A DNA stretch of 64,000 nucleotides from Triglochin maritima (taxonomy: Eukaryota; Streptophyta; Magnoliopsida; Alismatales; Juncaginaceae). Shown here piece by piece: positions 1 through 12,213 of the stretch (positions are counted from its first letter, which is position 1; every line of letters starts with the position of its first letter). The position numbers were made by a program, and so were the translations under genes. The stretch lies in the NCBI GenBank assembly GCA_963682175.1, contig OY821784.1, forward strand, positions 30,485,621 through 30,549,620. The letters are read 5' to 3'. Under the pieces are notes generated by a model. The model searched no databases. It had not been told where the DNA came from and saw nothing but the letters and a program-made list of their open reading frames with translations.

Positions 1-330
1 CTTTTGATAGCGGATTTCACAATGGAAACTGTGATGTACCCCTAAAAATAATTAAAAGCGGAAATAATTTAAGTTTAGTAATGGGAAAATCGTATTGTAA
101 GCCGCAATATAAATATGACTACTGTAATATAGTATTGAAAACTGTAATATGGTTGTTTCGATCTGTAATATTAAATTGATACCTATTATAGTGACCATTT
201 TACTTTAGCCTATAATATCTTCTTTGTACTAGTATTATAGTGAAGTAACGTTGATTTGACAATCTAATATTATTATATTATTATGAAAGCTGTAACATTC
301 TCGACCTCATTTTGCACCATTTAGGATAAT

Positions 331-2440
331 TTAAAGTGGCAGAATGAGGAGCATGACAAAGAATTTTTCCTTATACCTGACGTTAACAGTGAGCTCAAAC
401 CAACCAATGGACAGGAGTTCGACTCGATAGAAGAAGCTTACCACTATTATAAGAATTATGCAGATATGAATACTAAATATGAATGCTTCCAGCAGATATG
501 AAACAGAAGGATATGATGCAGAATTAGTACTAGAACACTTAGAGAGTACAAAGAAAGGTGACAAAAACTTCTACTATTCATATCAAAAGAATGAACAAAG
601 TAAGTTGAGTCACTTGTTTTGGGCTGATAGCACTTGTCAAGATAATTTTAAACATTTTGGAGAAGTTGTCACGTTCGATACTACGTATTGTACAAACAGG
701 TACTCAATGATATTCGGAGCCTTTTGTGCTGTGAATCATCACAGACAAACAGTCTTTTTCGGAATGGGTTTGCTAAATGATGAAACTATATCATCCTTTA
801 ATTGGTTGTTTTTGGAATTCAAGAATTGTATGGGTAGAGAACCAGCTGCTATTGTTACTGATCAAGACCCAGCTATGAATTCTTCATTGGCACAAGTGTA
901 TCCCAAGACCGTTCATCGTTTCTGCTCATGGCACATAATGGATAAATTACAAAAAAAAATGGAGGAGTGAGCAACAAAGGGCATGTTATTCAATCCTTTC
1001 ACGATTGTGTGTGGTACACCGAGAACATCAAAGATTTTGAATGTAAATAGAGCAGAATCATTATCGAAAATGAGCTTCATGATTCAAAATGGTTGAATTC
1101 GTTGTTTGAGATACGGGAAAAATGGGTACCGGCTTACATGCAAAATATTTTCTTTGCTGGTATGAAGACTACTCAAAGAAGTGAATCAATGAATGCATTT
1201 TTGAAGACATACATCACGCGACAAAACACTTTATTTGAGTTCATATGCAGGTACATTTCTACTTTGTTATTATATTAGCTTGTATATTCGGTGGTTAAAT
1301 TGTAGCATCGTCGTTGTAAATTTAACATTAAGTTATGTTATATAAATTTACGTAATGTGAAATAAAAACAGATATGCATTTACTGCCACAAGAGTTTTAT
1401 TGTTTACATTACGCTTATAATCTGGATTACCAATATATTGGTTAAGCTGTAACATAATATTTATAACGGTAATATTACAGAATGCTGTATAACAATAACT
1501 ATTGTTACATAAACAAACAACTGTAGTTCACCCAATTTTTCCATTCAATATAATACGCTTGAAAATATCTGCAATATGATGTTATAAGTTAAGCATTGTT
1601 TTTTATTGTAGATTTGAGGTGGCTCTAAAGCATCAAAGAGAGAATGAAAATAGATGGAATTATAATGACAATAATAAGAAGGGGGAGCTACTGACTAAAT
1701 GGAACCTTGAGGCTGAAATGGAAGAAATATACACAAGAAGTGTCTTTCACATCTTTCAAGAAGAGTTGAAGAAGAGTTTTATGTGCAACGTTACAATTGA
1801 AGATAAGGATGAAAATTCAGTTACATACAATGTGAGCAAAATAGATGAAGACAATGGAACAATGCATGTAAGGTTCAAAGACATTGATCATGTGCCTGTT
1901 TGTGACTGTCACTTTATGGAATTTCAAGGACTTCCATGCCAACATAGTTTGGCGATTTTTGAACATCTAGGTTACAAAAAGATGCCACCAATTAACATTC
2001 TGTCTCGTTGGCGAAAAAGAATTACGAATGCCTATTATGAGAGCAACAAGCATTGTACCGACAAGTCAACAATCAGTGACAAAGTCACCCACATCATGAG
2101 ATTGTGCAATGAATTGATATCCATTGCCGGCAAACACGAATCTGCAACTGAGTTGGTGGAACAGAAATTAGAATGTGCTCTGTTAGAAACCAAAAATGCA
2201 GTCAAAGAAATCCATGAGAATGATAAGCAAAAATCAGGAACATGTCAAAGGGAAATACTAGTTCATCAGCCAGATAAAGCGAAAACAAAAGGGAGCGGAA
2301 AGGGTGGAAGACCAAAATTTAGTAGTAATCGCATTCAATCAAATCTTGAGAAAAAAGCAAGCAAGAGTCATAGACAATGTAAAACGTGCATGCAATATTC
2401 CGACCACGACTCTAGAACTTGTCCCACTAGAAGGCAATAA
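331..2440 (+). pseudogene. FAR1/FHY3-type MULE transposase, broken
   Basis: The reading frames give the start of a FAR1 DNA-binding domain (FDSIEEAYHYYKNYA near 418-462), then the MULE transposase core (FDTTYCTNRYSMIFGAF; IVTDQDPAM; VHRFCSWHI) up to about 960. After an intron with GT at 1251 and AG at 1610-1611 come the C-terminal region and a SWIM zinc finger (CDC...LPCQHSLAIF, about 1900-1955). FAR1-family proteins are domesticated or active Mutator transposases that bind DNA in the nucleus. Three breaks are seen: the DNA-binding domain is mostly lost with a frame change near 470, a frame change lies in a nine-A run near 951-960, and a TAG stop follows at about 1048. The gene is therefore dead or a decayed copy. 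Its neighbour across the spacer is the convergent Ulp1-like gene. Confidence 0.8.
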
Positions 2441-3918
2441 GAAATGTGAGTAGTTAATCTTCTTATTCAATAAGAATTATACTTGATAATTTTCTTATAT
2501 TTTTGTTTTATTTATGCAGATTTACAACTAAAGATACAGAAATATGTCAAGAATGACTTGCAAGGAAGATTATTATTCATAAACACAATATACATGTGAA
2601 TGATGCCCTACAGGAATATAGAACATTTTTTTATAAAGTTTTGAAATACATACTCTAGTTATACTCTCTTTATTGTGTATTGTTTTTAGTTTGTACCATG
2701 CATGGTGAATGAGTATAGGTTACGAATTTTTTTAACAATACGTAATAGTTGTAATATTACATTGATAACTGTAATATTAAGTGGCTACGAGTAACAATGA
2801 TTTTAAAAATGTAAAATTAAATACGTTTTACAATAACCAATTGGAGAATAATTTTTTTTAGTAATTCGGAAGATGTATAATCCTTAATTAATTTTTATCC
2901 TTCCCAATTAATAAAATAGAAGGGTAATAACGTTTTCTTCATCAAAATCGTTAATAAGTATCCCCTATGTACCTAGTCTGTCTGTATATTGTAGCAGTAA
3001 TATAACAATAACAATGATAATAACATGATGTTGTTATTAATATGACTATACAAACTGTAATATTACATTGATAACTGTAATATTAAGTGGCTACGAGTAA
3101 CAATGATTTTAAAAATGTAAAATTAAATACGTTTTACAATAACCAATTGGAGAATAAAAAATTATTAATAATTTGGAAGATGTATGATCCTTAATTAATT
3201 TTTATCCTTCCCAATTAATAAAATAGAAGGGTAATAATGTTTTCTTCATCAAAAACGTTAATGAGTATCCCCTATGTACCTAGTCTGTCTGTATATTGTA
3301 GCTGTAATATAACAATAACAATGATAATAACATGATGTTGTTTTTAATATGACTATACAAATCGTAATATTAAAAGAGTATTATCCGCCAAACGCAATAT
3401 CAATATTTAATATTATTTTGCGCGATGTAAAATACAATTGACTTTATTCTTGCCCACTTAAAAAATGGATGTCTGATACTGTGTAAAATGTATGCGGATC
3501 TTAAGATAATTGGAGGTTTAGATAAGTTTTAACAAGAAGTGATGTAGAGGTACAACTTGTGACATCAAACTTCTATGAATAGGGTATATCTATTAGCTTT
3601 AATATAACGAAAATTATTATATACTCTTACTTAGTTGATTATGTTAACTTTTGTTCAACACAAAGTTGACGATAACTAGTTATGTACGCTGTTTGATTAA
3701 AAATGGAAGTTGTAATATTACGGTTTGAATTGTAAAATCGAAAAGGTAGCTGTAATAATATTAGTCAAAACGTAATAAGAAGGGGTAGTTGTGATAATAA
3801 TAGTAAAAACGTAATATAAGAGTACTCTTCTAAGCATTAGTAATTTGTAACTGTAAAGTTTGTAATTGTAATTTTGTACATTTCAAAAAGTATGTTTAAT
3901 CCCAAGAAGTTCTATAAT
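2441..3918. other. AT-rich spacer between the two convergent MULE genes
   Basis: No coding region is visible here. The stretch holds a tandem duplication (2751-3361) and many copies of the motif TGTAATATTA in the + orientation. It separates the 3' ends of the transposase and the Ulp1-like gene. Confidence 0.6.
2751..3361. repeat. Direct tandem duplication, two copies of about 306 bp
   Basis: The segment starting TGTAATATTACATTGATAAC near 2750 returns at about 3056 and the match runs for the whole unit, ending in the TATGACTATACAAA block at about 3045 and again near 3350. Copies differ by a few substitutions and short indels. Each copy contains at least two TGTAATATTA motifs, so the duplication also multiplied the motif. 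Confidence 0.85.
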
Positions 3919-6865
3919 CTAATCAGAACATGTTCCACGAAGTATCATAGCAACATATTCAGCACGAATCCGGGCCATATCTGCTTCTTCAAAATCAAAA
4001 ACATCTTTTCCTTCTGAGAGATATTCTGCAAACTTCAATACATACAATCCGCAATTCAAACTGGTAGCCGATTGCTGGGGGCAAGGAACATGTTGTACTT
4101 CCCAAGTCTTCATATTATCAAAATTGTGCATCATTTCAAAGTACTTAGCCACCCACTTGGACTGCAAAAATTAACATTTCCAGTTAATAAAACAAACAAG
4201 CATACCAAGTAAAAATTAGTGACAATAAACTATAAATACATGTGTATTATAACTCAAGAACAATAAAGAACATACCCACTGAAGAACTCTTGCTTTAGCT
4301 CTGGCAAAATTATAGGAGTTGTACGATTGAAATCGACTTTGTTGAAAATTGATGACAAAAAGATGCCAGTGACTACCCGTGTGCAAAATCATGAAATAGT
4401 AATTAACTATACCCATAATATAATTTGGACAATCAAAACATTGACAAAGGTTTTTCTTCATTTCATCAGTAAGGACATCTGGACATGAATGCAACTTTAT
4501 CTACATTGAAATTAGATAAAAAAAGTTTGAACAAGTAATCGTTATAAGGAACCAAAAAGAATATTAAATAAACCAACCTAATAAGAAAGGAGAATTAACC
4601 TGAGGGTAAACATAAGAGAATAGACAATATAAACCAACACGATCTGCAGCTTTAGCTTTAAGTTCCAGCAGCTCAAATGACACTTCTAATACCTAAAAGG
4701 TGGAACATTTAACAATGATTGAAATTGATACATTTGTAAACATTTAATTTCACTTACATCACCAGAAACCATTTTTCCATCCAACAAATCAAACAAATGT
4801 GTTCCTATGCAAAACGTGTTTTTACTTGTTCTATAATTCCTTGCACTCCTGAAATGTAAAAATCAATAACGAAATATGTAAAAAATGTGTAGAAAAGTAA
4901 ATAATGTTGAACTAGAATGATTTCAATATGTATCACATAAAGACTTACATGTCTCTGGGATCACTTAGGAATTGATCAATACATGCTTTTTCCTCCAAAG
5001 AAATTTCGGAATATCCCAAATATTTTGTAACGCCTTTTAGTGAAACCTTTAAAATTATGAATGAAAATTGAATCAATTGTAAAGAAATATCAAATATGGA
5101 AGTAGTATTGTTTGATTTTGTAGTAATAAAAAAAATCAACACTGATTTAAAAACAGTAATATAACATGTAGTGCTGTAATATATACGTGAAGCAGTAATA
5201 TATACAATTGTGAAGTGGAAGAGTTTCTGGATAGAACCTTAAAATAAGCATATTTCCTGTAAAATAAACATATGTCACCATAAAAAAAGATATTAATATT
5301 AGAAGAATATAAGAAACATTAAAATGCTATGTTTGACCATAAATCTTACAAATGTTAGCAAAAATATTTTGCATATTGTAGTGTTTCATAATATTAACCA
5401 CTAGTCAAATAATAGTAAGTAAGATTATACCTTCTCATTTACTAAAGTCTTCGATGCTTGCCTTGAATTAAATCCATCTTCTAGCAGAATGTTGGGTTTC
5501 CGATTAATTCTCATTTTCACACGCCTTGTTAATGAACTTTCAGATGTATTCGCTACTGTTTCTTTTCTCTTGTAGACTCTTTTGAAGGGAGGAGGTCCAA
5601 GACAAACATTCACATTATCAAAAGGAACATGGGTGGAAGTCATTTGGTCATTACCAATTACAACATCAACCAAATTTGACTTATCCATCTGTTGATCGCC
5701 AATATTCGTCTCCTCCAAAAAATTGGTATTGACCTGTGAAATCTGAGAAAGCCCCAAGCTGAAAGTTGGGACATGCGACTTTGGATTCCCAGATTTTTTC
5801 TTCAAGGTAGAGAGTTCAGCTTCCAAATCAGCAACTTTCTTTTTTAATGACTTCAACTCAGAATTCTCAACTTCCAAAATACAGACTTTTTGATTTAACA
5901 ACTGCACCTCCAAAATTAATTCATCATTTCTTTTCTTCAAATGTTGGGCTTCATTGTCATCAACATCTATACCATCAGCAGGATCATGTAGTTTCTCCCT
6001 TCTTTTTTTGGAATTCAACTTCTTCTTTATGGTTCCAACATTAAGCGGAGGCAAATTTTGCTCATTGGGAAGAATGCTTGAAGAAATCATTTTCATCAAC
6101 TAAGATATTATACATAATCTGCAGGTAGCATAACTTTGTTTACTAAATATTTGTATCTACAAATCGCTGAAGTTTAGAAATTGCAAATGATAAATGCCAT
6201 GCAAATGCTATCGTGGCAAACAAAGATATGAATATGATTAAACCAATATTGCACAATTATTATGAATTAAATTCAACATACCATATCATCAATCACGCTA
6301 GATAGGTCTTTTAGCTTTGGTTCCACAGGAGAAGCCCACTTCCTAATCCTTGGCTTCAATTCGGGAAAAACTGGTTTAAACAAATTGATGTGCTCATACA
6401 ACCATACCTGCAATATGTATAACAAAAATAAAGTTAAATCTAAAAAATATAATAGTGAATCTGACAACAAAGCTGTAATATTATGTTGATAACAGTAAAA
6501 TAAGTAGTTTTGCCTTATTTCGCAAAATAATTAATTTAAAAAGTTGCATCTAGCAAAGAAGCCAAAAATAAAGATTTTGTTTCTTCTATGTAATGAAACT
6601 ACATAAAATAACATCAATAGTTGAAAGTTACAGTAATTACCATAAAACATATGCTTGATCCAAGAGCATAAGTGCTAACAGATTTCCTCTTCCCAGCCTT
6701 CTTGCTAATAATTTGGTCACGTATGAGAGGTACCTTTTCCATTGCTAGGCTGTGAATAGCCTCAGACCAATTGTAGAATTTCAGGTTCTCTAATTTGTCA
6801 AAATTGGATAGTGCAGCTCGTGGCACATTAGACCCAGACTCAGGCAACAAAAAAGTAGAACACAT
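3919..6865 (-). CDS. Ulp1/C48 SUMO-protease-like protein of a MULE, N-terminus missing
   Basis: Eight exons join in phase: 6641-6865, 6282-6407, 5431-6099, 4949-5046, 4758-4848, 4600-4692, 4276-4500 and 3919-4161. All boundaries are GT-AG and the total is 1770 nt with one stop. The first exons show a pattern common in plant Ulp1-family transposon proteins (SGSNVPRAALSNFDKL; VWLYEHINLFKP; PRIRKWASP). The third exon is Lys/Glu-rich coiled coil. The last two exons carry the C48 catalytic region: His in HWHLFVINF, Gln in PQQSATS and Cys in NCGLYVLKF. Where the family has Asp in the LDS-like position this copy reads YNS, with an AAC codon one transition from GAC. Such proteases cleave SUMO or SUMO-like conjugates, but activity here is doubtful. 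The beginning is cut at 6865, so the true start codon is missing. Confidence 0.78.
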
Positions 6866-6867
6866 TT

Positions 6868-8036
6868 AATATCGATATATCTGCTCGTCATGATCCTTGG
6901 GTGACTTGCCTTCTTTTGCTTGCCTAGTGCTTTAAAATGTTTCATTTCTTTCAAAATCTTCATGTATTTGCGAAAGAAAAATGTTTGGTGGGTTTTGAAT
7001 GTGTTTAGCATGTGCAAAACCGTTGAGAGGCAAAGTAAAAAGGAAGCTCCCAAAATTAACTTGAACATGATGCATTAGGATATCTAGTATACCAGCTTTA
7101 GGCCTTATCTAGTCGTTAGGATAAACCCCAATTCTCCTTCGGAGGGAGAGAAATCATAGGGTTTCTGTACTCAAACAAATAAAGAAGTCCACCCTGAACC
7201 TAGTGAGTTAGATAATTCGTGTCTTTTAATATAAGGAAGTTTGTCGTAGTCAGGGACCCTTAAACTCTTGTTGTGAAACCTTAAGTGTAGGGGTTTTGGT
7301 TCATGTGTAGATAAGAAATAAGTGAGTAGGTGTTCTCTCTTCTCACACGGCTGCTATCACTCGGGAAATTAGGTCCGAGAGGACTTAGTGCCTGGTGCTT
7401 TCGAGTCATCTGACTTGGGATGCACCGACCGAACTCCCGTTACACGGGTGGTAGAGATCGCCCTATGTGGAGATTTGGGGAACAGTTACATGATAGTGTA
7501 AGTCCTCAAAGGCAATGATGCACGAAACCTGACCATGGGAGAATGAAACATCAACTAGACAAAAAGAAAAAGAAAAAAAGAAAAAAAACTTATGCAAATA
7601 AAAACCTTAACGGACTTTACACTTTGTATAATTTAAGGATGTTAAGGTTGCCCATGTCTTTCACTTAAGTCCTTAATTAACTTGCACGAATGATTTATTA
7701 GGCTAGGTGTGTGGACTGGATACATATATAGAGTCGACCCGTAGGATTACTAGGTCCAATGATCGACAAAAATAGGCCCAACTAGTCGTGTTGCTAAATT
7801 GAATAATGCATCAATGTTCGGATTTTGTGGTTATATCCTCTGAAAACCCTAAAGAGACATCACTCCTCCTCCTTGGCAACAAGGAGGTTTAAGGACTTGT
7901 TGCACATGCTAGGTGCAACCGTGATTCCTACGAAAGTGAGTTAGGATTTCCCCGTTTTTCATATGATTTTCCTTTCTTTCAATTTACTCTTTTCTTTATT
8001 TTGCCTGGGACTAGCAAAAGGTAAGTGTGAGGGTAT
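6868..8036 (+). mobile_element. Probable 3' internal part of a Ty3/gypsy-like element
   Basis: No open reading frame of note is present. The segment starts where the Ulp1 gene breaks off and ends in a purine-rich tract (GTGAGGGTATT near 8026-8036) directly before an LTR-like start. A tract of that kind before TGAT is what the 3' end of a plant Ty3/gypsy element of the Tat/Ogre type looks like. There is an A/G-rich run at 7558-7590. The assignment is by position and the purine tract only. Confidence 0.4.
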
Positions 8037-10066
8037 TTGATTAGTAGCATATCAAGCATCATATCCATGTTATATATCTTTTATTGTACCCTAATATTGT
8101 GCTACTCGAGTTGTTGTTTGTAGTGTTGTAGGAGTTAGGTAATAAAGAAGAGGAAGGGAGCAAAAATGACCTAAATGTAGTAAGTATTGACTGATTTGGA
8201 AGGTTCTGGATATGTTTGTAATGCACAAGGACTAGATCGCAAATCAGGAAGGACCAAGTGAAAACCCGGAGGGTCCTCATGGTAAAAGACAAAATGTTGT
8301 GTCACGTGACTTGAATTAAATCAGTATTTCTCCAATTAAAATCAAAGTGATTCGAGTAAGTGAACTAGGACTTCACCCCACGTGCCAAATGAAGAAACAC
8401 AACCAGAGACAAAATTGCAACCTGATCGGATCCATTTGATCAGCCGCTAGCGGATCAGAATGGTCCAAAGGGACTGAAATTTTGGTCGTGGTTTGGGTTG
8501 TCGGGTCAGAGTATTCTTGGACTATAAGATGTGATTTAGAACCGTCTGATTATTCTCAGATTAATCCTAACCATGTATTAGTCTATATACCATTGTAATC
8601 CCTCCTCTCCCACTTCTTCTTGCTTCTCCATTAGTTTTAGGTTTTGTTTTGCTGCTAATTAGTATAGTTGGAGGAAAAGAAGCATACTTTGTAATCTTTT
8701 CATTTCAATCAAGTGCGAGTTTTGTTCTTTAAATACATGTCTTTCCTTTGATGTAATTTCTTTGATGTTGTTGCTTGTTTAATCTTGTTTTTAGTCATTT
8801 CCATTATGGGTTCATGTTATTTTTATGTTTTCTTTAGTGTAGGGATGAGTAGAGAGTAGTCCATCCCCATTGGGGGGTGGAGAAGAAGGTGATTTGATCA
8901 TGTAATAGATTAGTGTGTGTTAATCTTAATCATTTGAGCTTTACATGAATTCCATAACCATCCTATGAGATTTCACTCTTATCTTTGATGTGCTAATGCT
9001 CTTGAGTGAAGCTTAGCACATGCTTAGATTAGTGAGCCTATTTTATAGGGAATGATGAGGTGAGGATAATGATGGAGTGGAAGAAGGGAACCAAGACATG
9101 TGCATTCATGTGCTCATATTGGTTTTATCCTAATTAATGTCTTGTATGCTTTAATGATTGTGATAAATCTTATTTCATGTGGAGACCTAGTTGGATTTGA
9201 GTCATGATGCATGTGAACATATTAGCTTCATTTCAATTATTGTCTTGTATGTTTTAATGATAATGTTTTATCTTATTTCATGTGGAGGCAAAGTTGGAGT
9301 TGAGTTTTATGGATTTCATGTATGACATGTTTGTTGGCTTTTTGGCCTTAATCTTATGTTTTGATGATTTAATCAACCGAATCTTAATTAGAGTATCACA
9401 CACTATGCATTGCATATATATTGTATTGTGCTAACCTCTACAGGTGATCAAGACTCAAGAAAGATGGAAATGAAGTCAAGACATGTAATTAAAGCTAAAT
9501 CGAAGACATGTAATCTTGATTTCTTTTGAGTCTTAGGAACAAAGTGTAATTGAGCATACTTGAGCTAAAATTAACTTAATCACACACTAGGTTCCCTATA
9601 GAAGTCACACACAAAATTTCACATAATTTGGACTTCAATAGATCACCCAAACTTAGACCGGAAAACACCAAAACTTGAATTGCAAAAGTCTGCCCACATT
9701 CGGTCGACCGCAACATGCCGTTCGGTCGACCGGATGATCAATTAATCCTGTTTGTGTTTCCCTGTCTAGTTTCGGTCGACCGCACCATATCTTTCGGTCG
9801 ACCGTCAGATCATATTTTCTCGACCGTTACTTTTGTCGTATATACCCAACGGTCGTATTCGTATTAATGAAAATATACCCCTTATACATTTTATGTATCG
9901 GTCGACCGAGGACCAAGATCGGTCGACCGAATGAGCGTGTCCAGACAATCCAGAATCTCCTGTCCAAATTCGGTCGACCGGAAGAACCTGTTTCGGTCGA
10001 CCGTTCACATATTTGTTGTCAACCCCAAAGTGCCTCGACGAAATCGGTCGACCGAACCCTCTTAGT

Positions 10067-11579
10067 TGTAGGTAGGATCGTGTGGGTTATGGGTCCACTA
10101 ATCACTAATTAAGCTAATCACCTACTTGTTTAAACAATCGAGTAAATACAGCGGAATTTAAAACAAATACAAGTAGGAAAGGAATAATGCAAACCACAAG
10201 AAGACACGGCGATTTTATAGAGGTTCGGCACCCCACCCGGGTCCTAGTCCTCTCTTGTAAGCTCCGCTCGACTCCGCGAGCTCCGCCTACGTCTTCACTA
10301 ACCACTCCCCGTTCCGGGCCGGGAGAGAACGCCTTTACACCACAAGCAACGCGAACAACCCTCGCTTGCTTGAATTCTTCCTCTCACAATCCGAGAGGGA
10401 CACTTCGGGCTTTCACCGAAGTCCTTGCTTCTTTTGACAACACTTGTAACTGAGTGGGATTCACTCTCTAATTGAGCACACTTTGAGTAGGATGAGTATA
10501 TGATCAAGTGTGTGAAGTTTAGGCTTATAGAGTGTAGAAATGGGAGCTTTGAGGATTGAGGTTTCTCTCTAATGAGTTGGGACAATTGGAGTTGGAGAGT
10601 TGTGTTAACAACAAGTCTTGATCCTCTATTTATAAGCTCCTAAGGTATTCTAGCCGTTGGGGATAGATTTGATTGGGTTTTGTGCAAGATACACAAAGCA
10701 GAAAATCGGGCTGCAAATCTGTCCAGAACCGGTCGACCGAAACTAGTACACCGGTCGACCGTTAACATGATTTCAAAGAGAACGGTCGAACAAAAGAATA
10801 TTCGGTCGGACAAACGAGCTAGAACTTAACTCTACTTAAGTGAATCGGTCGAACCAAAGTACGGGGCGGTCGACCGATAAAGGGATTCGGTTGAGACAAA
10901 GGTCAATCGGTCGAACGAGAAATGTGTCGACCGATAGCAGGGAATTTGGTTTCTGAAAATATGTTCAACCGGTCGACCGAATCAAGGTCGTCGTTCGACC
11001 GGTTACCGATTGTATTTTGGGGTTAAGTTGTGTTTTATACGAATACGACCGTTATAGGAATACGACAAGAAAAACGGCCATATTAAAATCCGGGATCGGT
11101 CGACCGAAAAGGTAGAACCGGTCGACCGGTAGAGTTCGGTAAAATCACTGTGGAGAGTCTGTTATAAACCGGTCGAACTGAGAACTGGTTCGGTCGACCG
11201 GTTCACACAGGAAATCTGGGTTTAAGTTTATAAGTGATTTCCGACTAAGGTTTGGGTGATCTAATGAAGTCCAAATAAGGTGAAATTTTGTGTGTGACTT
11301 CTCTAAGGAACCTAGTGTGTATGTGATATGTTTTTAACTCTTGTATGCTCAATTTACACATGTTCCTAAGACTCAAAATAAAATCAAGATTACAAGTCTC
11401 CATTTAGCTTTATTACAAATCTTGACTTGATTTCCTTCCTTCCACGAGTCTTGATCACCTGTAGAGGTTAGCACAATACTATATATGTGCAATGCAATAT
11501 GTGTGCTACTCTACATCATCATAATTAAGATTAGGTTAATTAAATCATCAAAACCTAGATTAAGGCCAAAAAGCCAACA
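10067..11579 (-). repeat. 3' LTR of the gag-only element
   Basis: On the - strand it runs TGTTGGC...CTACA and is the same length as the partner at 13908-15420. It has about 15 full or partial CGGTCGACCG palindromes at 10725-11205, a TATA box at 10626-10634, and a conserved G/C-richer block at 10190-10450 that other LTRs here also carry. Differences from the partner are near 10148, 10178, 11202 and 11400. Confidence 0.93.
10626..10634 (-). promoter_or_regulatory. TATA box of the 3' LTR
   Basis: TATAAATAG is read on the - strand. The same motif lies at the equivalent place in the other LTR (14467-14475) and, with changes, in the other copia LTRs (15648, 17959, 21364 and 55077). It lies downstream of the palindrome array in transcription direction, as expected for a U3 promoter. 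Confidence 0.7.
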
Positions 11580-12213
11580 ATCTCCCCCTTTTTGATGATG
11601 GCAACCTATATCTTAATTCTATCTAAATACATGGAATTTGTATATGTAAACTATGCATATTAATGCTCCCCCTATGGATGTGCATAGTTTTTGATCAATT
11701 TTATGCCAAATTCCAAGTTACCCCCTTAATTATCTCTCCCCCTTTGACATCCATCAAAAATAATAATTATTTAAGACTTTCAGCATAGAATTTGGATGTC
11801 TTGTAATGAAGTTGCTCCCCCTAAATTTTGCACTTCATTACTCTAATTAAAAGATATAACAATTAAGCTCCCCCTATCAATAAGGCTAAATGGAAACAAT
11901 GAGTATGATTCAAGTTAAGTTCATTTAAGTTTCAACTTAAGCCTTATTATAACATCCATTTAAAATTTGACATTTAGAATCAATGGATGTGATAAATGAT
12001 TTGCAATGAATAGGGATAAATGATTTTCAATGAATTGAACTATATGATATGTCAATTAAGCATGTGAAGCTAGATTAGAGCTAATTTAACATGAATTGTA
12101 TAGATAGGAATTTATACCAATGTTGAATTCGAATTTAGCTCCAATCTCATTTGGTGATGCAACCAGATTTGAATTTGACTCTTGAGCTCACCCGGTCACC
12201 ACCAACCTCCTCC
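11580..12213 (-). other. 3' untranslated internal region with polypurine tract
   Basis: No ORF is present. On the - strand it ends in the polypurine tract AAAAAGGGGGAGA (11581-11592) just before the 3' LTR, the primer for plus-strand DNA synthesis. Several further GGGGGAGC-type runs occur at intervals. The same layout appears in the tail of the related element at 16451-17030. Confidence 0.8.

Larger units (their letters stand above)
1..6867. mobile_element. Mutator-like element (MULE) with FAR1-type transposase and Ulp1-like gene, truncated
   Basis: Two convergent genes define this element: a FAR1/FHY3-type transposase on the + strand (to 2440) and an Ulp1/C48-protease-like gene on the - strand (3919-6865). 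Mutator-like elements carrying an Ulp1-type second gene are an established plant group (KAONASHI/CUMULE-type). The spacer is AT-rich and carries the motif TGTAATATTA many times. No terminal inverted repeat is visible: the left end may lie outside the window, and the right end is cut at about 6867, where the Ulp1 reading frame stops abruptly at unrelated sequence leading into a Ty3/gypsy remnant. Assignment to the MULE class rests on the gene content, not on termini. Confidence 0.75.

Noticed and set aside
10187..10585. Overlapping 88-95 aa ORFs on both strands at 10187-10585 and again at 14028-14426
   Set aside because: They lie in the GC-richer block shared by the LTRs. Identical ORFs in both LTR copies only reflect the young duplication; no domain is seen.
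10725..11205. CRISPR-like array because of evenly looking short repeats
   Set aside because: Repeats are 10-bp palindromes at irregular spacing in a plant LTR; there are no spacers of constant length and the genome is eukaryotic.
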